64,000 nt of DNA, from the NCBI GenBank assembly GCA_016720465.1, contig JADKKO010000004.1, forward strand, positions 620,001 through 684,000, in the 5' to 3' direction. Made by a program: the position numbers and the translations under genes. The notes under the pieces were generated by a model, which did not search any database, had not been told where the DNA came from, and was given only the letters and a program-made list of their open reading frames with translations. Shown here piece by piece: positions 60,143 to 64,000 of this stretch. Origin of the DNA: Holophagaceae bacterium (GTDB lineage: Bacteria; Acidobacteriota; Holophagae; Holophagales; Holophagaceae). The stretch's first letter is position 1; each line of letters starts with the position of its first letter.

Positions 60143-61693
60143 TCAGTACAGCAGGTAGTCCATGCCATATCCGAAGTGCACCACGCCGGGTACGGCCTTG
60201 TCCGGCTGGCGGGTGATGGTGCCGCTGAGGGCGCTTGCGTTGTAGAAGATGCGCACGTTCGTGGCGGAATCTTCCCAGAAGTAGAGGCGGTCCCCAGCAT
60301 CTACCATCACGTTCATTGCGTTGAACAGGGGTATCCGCGCGGCGCTGGTTGTATCCGGATCGGCGATGGTGCCCATGAGAGCGGCGGCCCCATTGAAAGC
60401 GAAAATGTTGAAACCTGCGGGGGAACCGTTTCGGCTGGCCAAATATATGCGGTCGCTGGCCGGATCCACCCAGATCTTGCGCAGGGAGAGACCCGTGAAG
60501 GAAAGGGTGCGGGAAGGGGTTGCGCCCGTGGCCAAGGTGCTGGCGCTGTCGAATCGATAGACTTTGTCCGCCCCAATTCCGCCCTCGGAAGTGTAGAGGC
60601 GGTCGTTCACAGGGTCCAGGCAGAGCCAGACGCCCGGCGCATTGAGGAACGCGGTGGGTGTCACATTGCCGTTCAGCGTGCTGGCGGCATTCACCGCGCA
60701 CACCGTTGCAGATCCAGCGATCCCAGCCACGTACAGGCGATCGTGGGCCGAATCGATGGTGACTCCCTCGAAACTGGTGAGGCCCTGAAGGGTGATGACG
60801 CGGTCCGGCGCCACATTCCCCGACACGGTGTCGGCGTTGTGCCAGACCAGGATCTTGGCGGGGTTCGTATTGGCCACGTAGATCATCTTCCGGGTCCGAT
60901 CCACGGCCAGGTGGTCCACATGCATATTGTTGATCTGGGTGTTGGCTCCCTGGATCAGGCGAGGGGTGGCCACGCCGGGAACATTGAGCAGGTCATCGGT
61001 GATGCGGATGGCATTGTCTCCCCAGCTCGCGGAGAAGAACCGCACCTTGGCCAGCGCCCCGACCGTCAGGTTCAACGCTGCCGTATGGGTAAAGGTCCCG
61101 TCGGTGCCGCTGAGGACAAGGCTGAGCGGACCCGCCGCGACGCCCATGGGCACCGCGATGGTGAGGATTCCCGAGGAGGCCGAGGCGCCAATGGTCCCGC
61201 TGCCAGTGATGTTCTGGGCGTTGGCCTGGATGCCCAGGGTGATGGCCGCGGCGTGGCCGTTGGTGCGGGTGATGTTGATGGTCGCGGGCCCGCTGGCGCC
61301 CTCCACCACCGTCCCGGAGGCGGCGGCGAGGCTGAAATCCGGCACTGGCGGGGCGGCCACCGTCAGCGAAGCGGCGCTGCTCAGCACATTGCCCGCGGCG
61401 TTGCTGACGCGGACCGTGAACTGGCTGCCGCTGTCGCCGGTGGTGGTGGCGGGGGTCGTGTAGGAAGCACCCGTGGCGTATTGGATGTCGGTGCCGTTCT
61501 TGCGCCACTGGTAGGCCAAGGGCGCGTCGCCGGTGGCGGTCACCGAGAAGGTGGCCGTGGCGGGCGCGGTCACTGACTGGTTCTGGGGCTGGGCGCCGAT
61601 GCTCGGGGGGACTCCCGGCGCGGGGCCGATGCTGCTCGTGGAGCCGCCGCATCCAAGCAGCAGCAAGAGCAAGGCGATGAGGGAATGGCGCAT
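60143..61693 (-). CDS. Lipoprotein with Ig-like and beta-propeller-like regions
   Basis: ATG 61693 with GGAGATAACC upstream gives 516 residues. A lipoprotein signal (MRHSLIALLLLLLGCGGS, lipobox LLGC) is followed by an Ig-like domain (about 30-115, QPQNQSVTAPATATFSVTA and YQWRKNGTDIQ). A Calx-beta-like segment follows (VVEGASGPATINITR), then repeats such as AVDRTRKMIYVANTN, TIDSAHDRLYVAG, CLDPVNDRLYTSEG and WVDPASDRIYLASR that form a propeller. Such proteins are surface-exposed; ligand and function are unknown. It is monocistronic. Confidence 0.8.
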   Translation of the reverse strand: MRHSLIALLLLLLGCGGSTSSIGPAPGVPPSIGAQPQNQSVTAPATATFSVTATGDAPLAYQWRKNGTDIQYATGASYTTPATTTGDSGSQFTVRVSNAAGNVLSSAASLTVAAPPVPDFSLAAASGTVVEGASGPATINITRTNGHAAAITLGIQANAQNITGSGTIGASASSGILTIAVPMGVAAGPLSLVLSGTDGTFTHTAALNLTVGALAKVRFFSASWGDNAIRITDDLLNVPGVATPRLIQGANTQINNMHVDHLAVDRTRKMIYVANTNPAKILVWHNADTVSGNVAPDRVITLQGLTSFEGVTIDSAHDRLYVAGIAGSATVCAVNAASTLNGNVTPTAFLNAPGVWLCLDPVNDRLYTSEGGIGADKVYRFDSASTLATGATPSRTLSFTGLSLRKIWVDPASDRIYLASRNGSPAGFNIFAFNGAAALMGTIADPDTTSAARIPLFNAMNVMVDAGDRLYFWEDSATNVRIFYNASALSGTITRQPDKAVPGVVHFGYGMDYLLY

Positions 61694-61793
61694 GGTTATC
61701 TCCTGGTTCAACCAAGAAAACGTACCAAACGATCCGCCAACGCCATTGGACCGGTTTTGACATTTCCCCATGGACCAGTCGGGGAAAACCCGC

Positions 61794-62834
61794 TCAGCGG
61801 ATGCGCTCCGTCCCCAGGTAGGGCACCAGCGCTTTCGGGATCCTCACGCTGCCATCCGCCTGCTGGCCGTTTTCCAGAACCGCCACCCAGGTGCGGCCCA
61901 CGGCGAGCCCGCTGCCATTCAGCGTGTGCAGGAAGGTGGCCTTCGCCTTCGCATCGGCGGGCTTGTACTTGATGTTGGCGCGCCGGGCCTGGAAGTCGCC
62001 GAACCAGCTGCAGGAGCTGATCTCGCGGTAGGTGTCCTGGCTGGGCAGCCAGACTTCGAGATCATAGGTTTTCCGAGACGAAAACCCCATGTCGCCTGTG
62101 CAGAGCAGCACGCGGCGGTAGGGCAGTTCCAGCTCTTCCAGGATGGCCTCGGCGTTGCCCGTGAGCCGCTCCAGCTCCGCTTCCGCCTGCTCGGGCGCGG
62201 TGAAGCTCACGAGCTCGACCTTGTGGAACTGGTGCTGGCGGATGAGCCCCTTCGTGTCGCGGCCATGGCTGCCCGCTTCGCTGCGGAAGCAGGGCGTCAG
62301 CGCGCAGTGGCGCAGCGGCAATTGGTCGAAGGCAAGCACCTCGTCGCGGTAGAGGTTCGTCACCGGCACTTCCGCGGTGGGGATGAGGTAGAGGCTGGAT
62401 TCACCATGGGGCATCTTGAAGAGATCCGCCTCGAACTTCGGCAATTGTCCCGTCCCGTACAGGCTGTCGGCGTTCACGAGATAGGGCGGGATGACTTCGA
62501 GATACCCGCTGGCGGATTGGCGATCGAGCATGAAGGCCGCCAGGGCCCGTTCCAGTTTCGCGCCCCAGCCCATCAGCACGCTGAAGCGCGCGCCGCTCAG
62601 TTTCGCGGCGCGGTCCAGGTCGAGGATGCCGAGCTTGGTGCCTAGATCCACGTGGTCCAGGGGGTTCGCGATGTCCGGAAGCTGGCCCCAGCGCTTGATC
62701 ACAACATTTCCTTCGTCACTCACACCAACCGGAACCGAGGCATCCGGAAGATTCGGGATGGTGGCAATGAAGGCGCGAAACTTGGCCTCAGCCTCTCTTT
62801 CAGCCTTTTCGAGGATCTTCAGCTTGTCGCCCAT
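61794..62834 (-). CDS. serS: Seryl-tRNA synthetase, catalytic portion (gene frame-disrupted)
   Basis: 346 residues covering the end of the coiled-coil arm and the whole class II catalytic core of SerRS. Motif 2 is in LTPCFRSEAGSHGRDTKGLIRQHQF, and motif 3 is GSGLAVGRTWVAVLEN. PTAEVPVTNLYRDE and REISSCSWFGDFQARR bind serine and ATP. The missing N-terminal arm is encoded in a different frame just upstream (62863-63087). ATG 62834 is not preceded by a convincing ribosome site, so this is probably one gene broken by a single-base net shift near 62850-62875, not a natural start. See the findings for alternatives. Confidence 0.9.
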   Translation of the reverse strand: MGDKLKILEKAEREAEAKFRAFIATIPNLPDASVPVGVSDEGNVVIKRWGQLPDIANPLDHVDLGTKLGILDLDRAAKLSGARFSVLMGWGAKLERALAAFMLDRQSASGYLEVIPPYLVNADSLYGTGQLPKFEADLFKMPHGESSLYLIPTAEVPVTNLYRDEVLAFDQLPLRHCALTPCFRSEAGSHGRDTKGLIRQHQFHKVELVSFTAPEQAEAELERLTGNAEAILEELELPYRRVLLCTGDMGFSSRKTYDLEVWLPSQDTYREISSCSWFGDFQARRANIKYKPADAKAKATFLHTLNGSGLAVGRTWVAVLENGQQADGSVRIPKALVPYLGTERIR

Positions 62835-62862
62835 CTTCCCGTCGGGCGGCTTCTGGCACAGA

Positions 62863-63087
62863 TTAGATGGCGCTCCGCGATCTCACCGCCGGCCCCTGCT
62901 TGGCAAGCTTGCCTACTTCTTCAGCTGCCTTGTTGCGCGCAGCCTTTAATAGCTCCGCTTCCTGGATCACACGACGCCGTTCGCTTTCAAGGATCTGGAA
63001 AGTGGCGTCGTCGAAGGCGGCGCCGCGGTGGGCGAGTCCGCTTTTCACGGCCTCCAGGTCGCGTCGGAGGAGCTGGGGATCAAGCAT
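62863..63087 (-). CDS. serS: Seryl-tRNA synthetase N-terminal arm fragment (serS, out of frame)
   Basis: 74 residues. MLDPQLLRRDLEAVKSGLAHRG is the classic SerRS N terminus, followed by coiled-coil arm sequence (ILESERRRVIQEAELLKAARNKAAEEVGKLAKQG). After KQG the reading frame runs into a stop (VRSRSAI then TAA), while the continuation MGDKLKILEKAE appears one base out of step. The two pieces together equal a full SerRS. The fragment alone cannot be a functional synthetase. Confidence 0.85.
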   Translation of the reverse strand: MLDPQLLRRDLEAVKSGLAHRGAAFDDATFQILESERRRVIQEAELLKAARNKAAEEVGKLAKQGPAVRSRSAI

Positions 63088-63111
63088 CTGGAATCCTGGA
63101 AAAACTCCAGT

Positions 63112-63168
63112 TTAGCGACCGTTACGAACTAACCAGCGCTTTTCTGGTGAGTTCGTAACGGACGCTTA
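63112..63168. repeat. Palindromic repeat J, copy 2, forming the 3' end of the GGDEF-EAL gene
   Basis: Arms 63119-63136 and 63144-63161 pair at 17 of 18 positions around the same CGCTTTT loop as copy 1, with short outer AGCG/CGCT extensions. The stop codon of the GGDEF-EAL gene (63122-63124) and its last 12 or so codons lie inside the hairpin. Confidence 0.85.
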
Positions 63169-64000
63169 GACCGGACAGCGAACGGCTTAGCGGCCTCGCC
63201 CGGAAGACCCTAACCGCCTTGCAAGGGCTTCTCCTCTGACCGAAAAAACTTCGAGCAAACTCTTCGAAGGCATCTATTGGAAGTGGCGGGCTGAAGAAAT
63301 AGCCCTGATAGGCCGGGCACCCGCAACCGGCCAGGAAGTCTCGTTGCTCCGCTGTTTCAACGCCTTCCGCGATCACGCTCATTCCTAGGCTCCCGGCCAG
63401 TGTCACAACGGTTCTGGCAATTGCCGCATCGTTTGGGTCGTCAAGGATATCGCGCACGAACGACCGGTCTATCTTCAGTTGATCCACAGGGAGGCGTTTC
63501 AGGTACGACAGCGAAGAATAGCCAGTGCCGAAATCATCAATCGAAAACCTGACGCCATTTGCCTTCAATACGAACATTTTTTCGGCGATTTCGTCTACAT
63601 CATGCACAAGTAGGCTTTCAGTCAGCTCCAGATCTTCCTCCAGGGCTGCCCGGGTCTTCACGGCCACCTCCATGGCCGGATCGAAGAAACGAAACGTATT
63701 GCGGCCCGCTGCCTTGGCTTTGTACATGCAAAGATCGGTTTCCTTCATCAGGTCCTCGATCGAAACCAGGGAACCAATGAAGAGGGTTGCGCCGATGCTT
63801 GCCGTGCTGCGGTAGGTGACATTGCCGATTCCGTAGCTCTGGCTGAGTGCCGAGAGGATCTTCAAAGCGACCGCCTCGGTATCGGCGGCGGCATTAAGCT
63901 CGGTGGCATCCAGGTTCGAAAGCACCACCACGAATTCGTCGCCGCCCAGCCGAGCCACGGTATCGCCCTCGCGCACGCACTTTTTCAGGCGCTTCGCGAC
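63122..64000 (-). CDS. GGDEF-EAL protein with the first half of the EAL domain missing (cut by window edge)
   Basis: Open at the right edge; the reading frame continues through VAKRLKKCVREGDTV to the end. A GGDEF domain shows the intact catalytic loop RLGGDEFVVVL. After KTRAALEEDL the sequence passes directly to ELTESLLVHDVDEIAEKM, which normally lies about 150 residues into an EAL domain. The substrate motif EAL and its neighbours are therefore gone, while DDFGTGYSSLSYLKRLPVDQLKID and AEGVETAEQ remain. The remaining EAL half should be inactive against cyclic di-GMP. The last residues (RYELTRKALVSS) come from palindromic repeat J. Confidence 0.85.
   Translation of the reverse strand, partial: VAKRLKKCVREGDTVARLGGDEFVVVLSNLDATELNAAADTEAVALKILSALSQSYGIGNVTYRSTASIGATLFIGSLVSIEDLMKETDLCMYKAKAAGRNTFRFFDPAMEVAVKTRAALEEDLELTESLLVHDVDEIAEKMFVLKANGVRFSIDDFGTGYSSLSYLKRLPVDQLKIDRSFVRDILDDPNDAAIARTVVTLAGSLGMSVIAEGVETAEQRDFLAGCGCPAYQGYFFSPPLPIDAFEEFARSFFGQRRSPCKAVRVFRARPLSRSLSGLSVRYELTRKALVSS

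Overview
The window looks like chromosome from a high-GC Gram-negative bacterium. The best fit is Acidobacteriota, probably the Holophagaceae (Geothrix/Holophaga type). I infer this from the gene mix (kdsA and gmhA for LPS, SurA/PpiD-type foldase, DsbD/TlpA thiol chemistry, an M49 peptidase with a signal peptide, an MglA-type GTPase, sensor-linked Ser/Thr kinases) and not from any database search. Coding density is high. No gene-free stretch exceeds about 300 bases, and I saw no tRNA, rRNA or CRISPR array.

Layout. 1-8.3 kb: tail of a Ser/Thr kinase, kynB, a DUF2339/DUF3999 membrane pair, an Lrp/ABM/EamA operon with a palindromic operator candidate, kdsA, and a divergent FolD-family dehydrogenase. 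8.4-16.6 kb: a DUF3224 protein, an Nth-metal-receptor fusion, two TlpA thioredoxins convergent with dsbD, an HD phosphohydrolase, a PTPS-III-type pterin enzyme and a NodB lipoprotein. 16.7-28 kb: ftsK, a membrane cytochrome, gmhA, hemW, a prolyl aminopeptidase, a CPA2 antiporter, gamma carbonic anhydrase and a PseG-like protein. 28-35.7 kb: rplM-rpsI-rpsB-tsf-pyrH, convergent with uppS-cdsA-dxr-rseP. 35.8-41.7 kb: an MglA-PAS-ATPase-like fusion, an M49 peptidase, an AT-richer orphan gene and an IS200-type element. 41.6-50.9 kb: an OmpR-type regulator, a GtrB/ArnC-like glycosyltransferase, a probable outer-membrane protein, a cupredoxin and ferritin-like pair, a HAMP-linked receptor Ser/Thr kinase coupled to a small repeat protein that resembles the 7(1) knot family, ribE and an amino-acid permease. 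51-64 kb: DUF58, cdd, a large TPR protein, fmt-def, a PpiD-like foldase, an ABC ATPase, a propeller lipoprotein, a frame-disrupted serS, and a GGDEF-EAL protein that has lost the first half of its EAL domain.

The most unusual signals are: (1) a family of period-7 tandem repeats at six intergenic sites and two coding sites, most built as array, GC-rich core, inverted array; (2) the receptor kinase plus knot-like exported protein operon; (3) a second palindromic repeat family, one copy of which supplies the 3' end of the GGDEF-EAL gene; and (4) an intact MglA-type GTPase joined to PAS and a degenerate histidine-kinase module.
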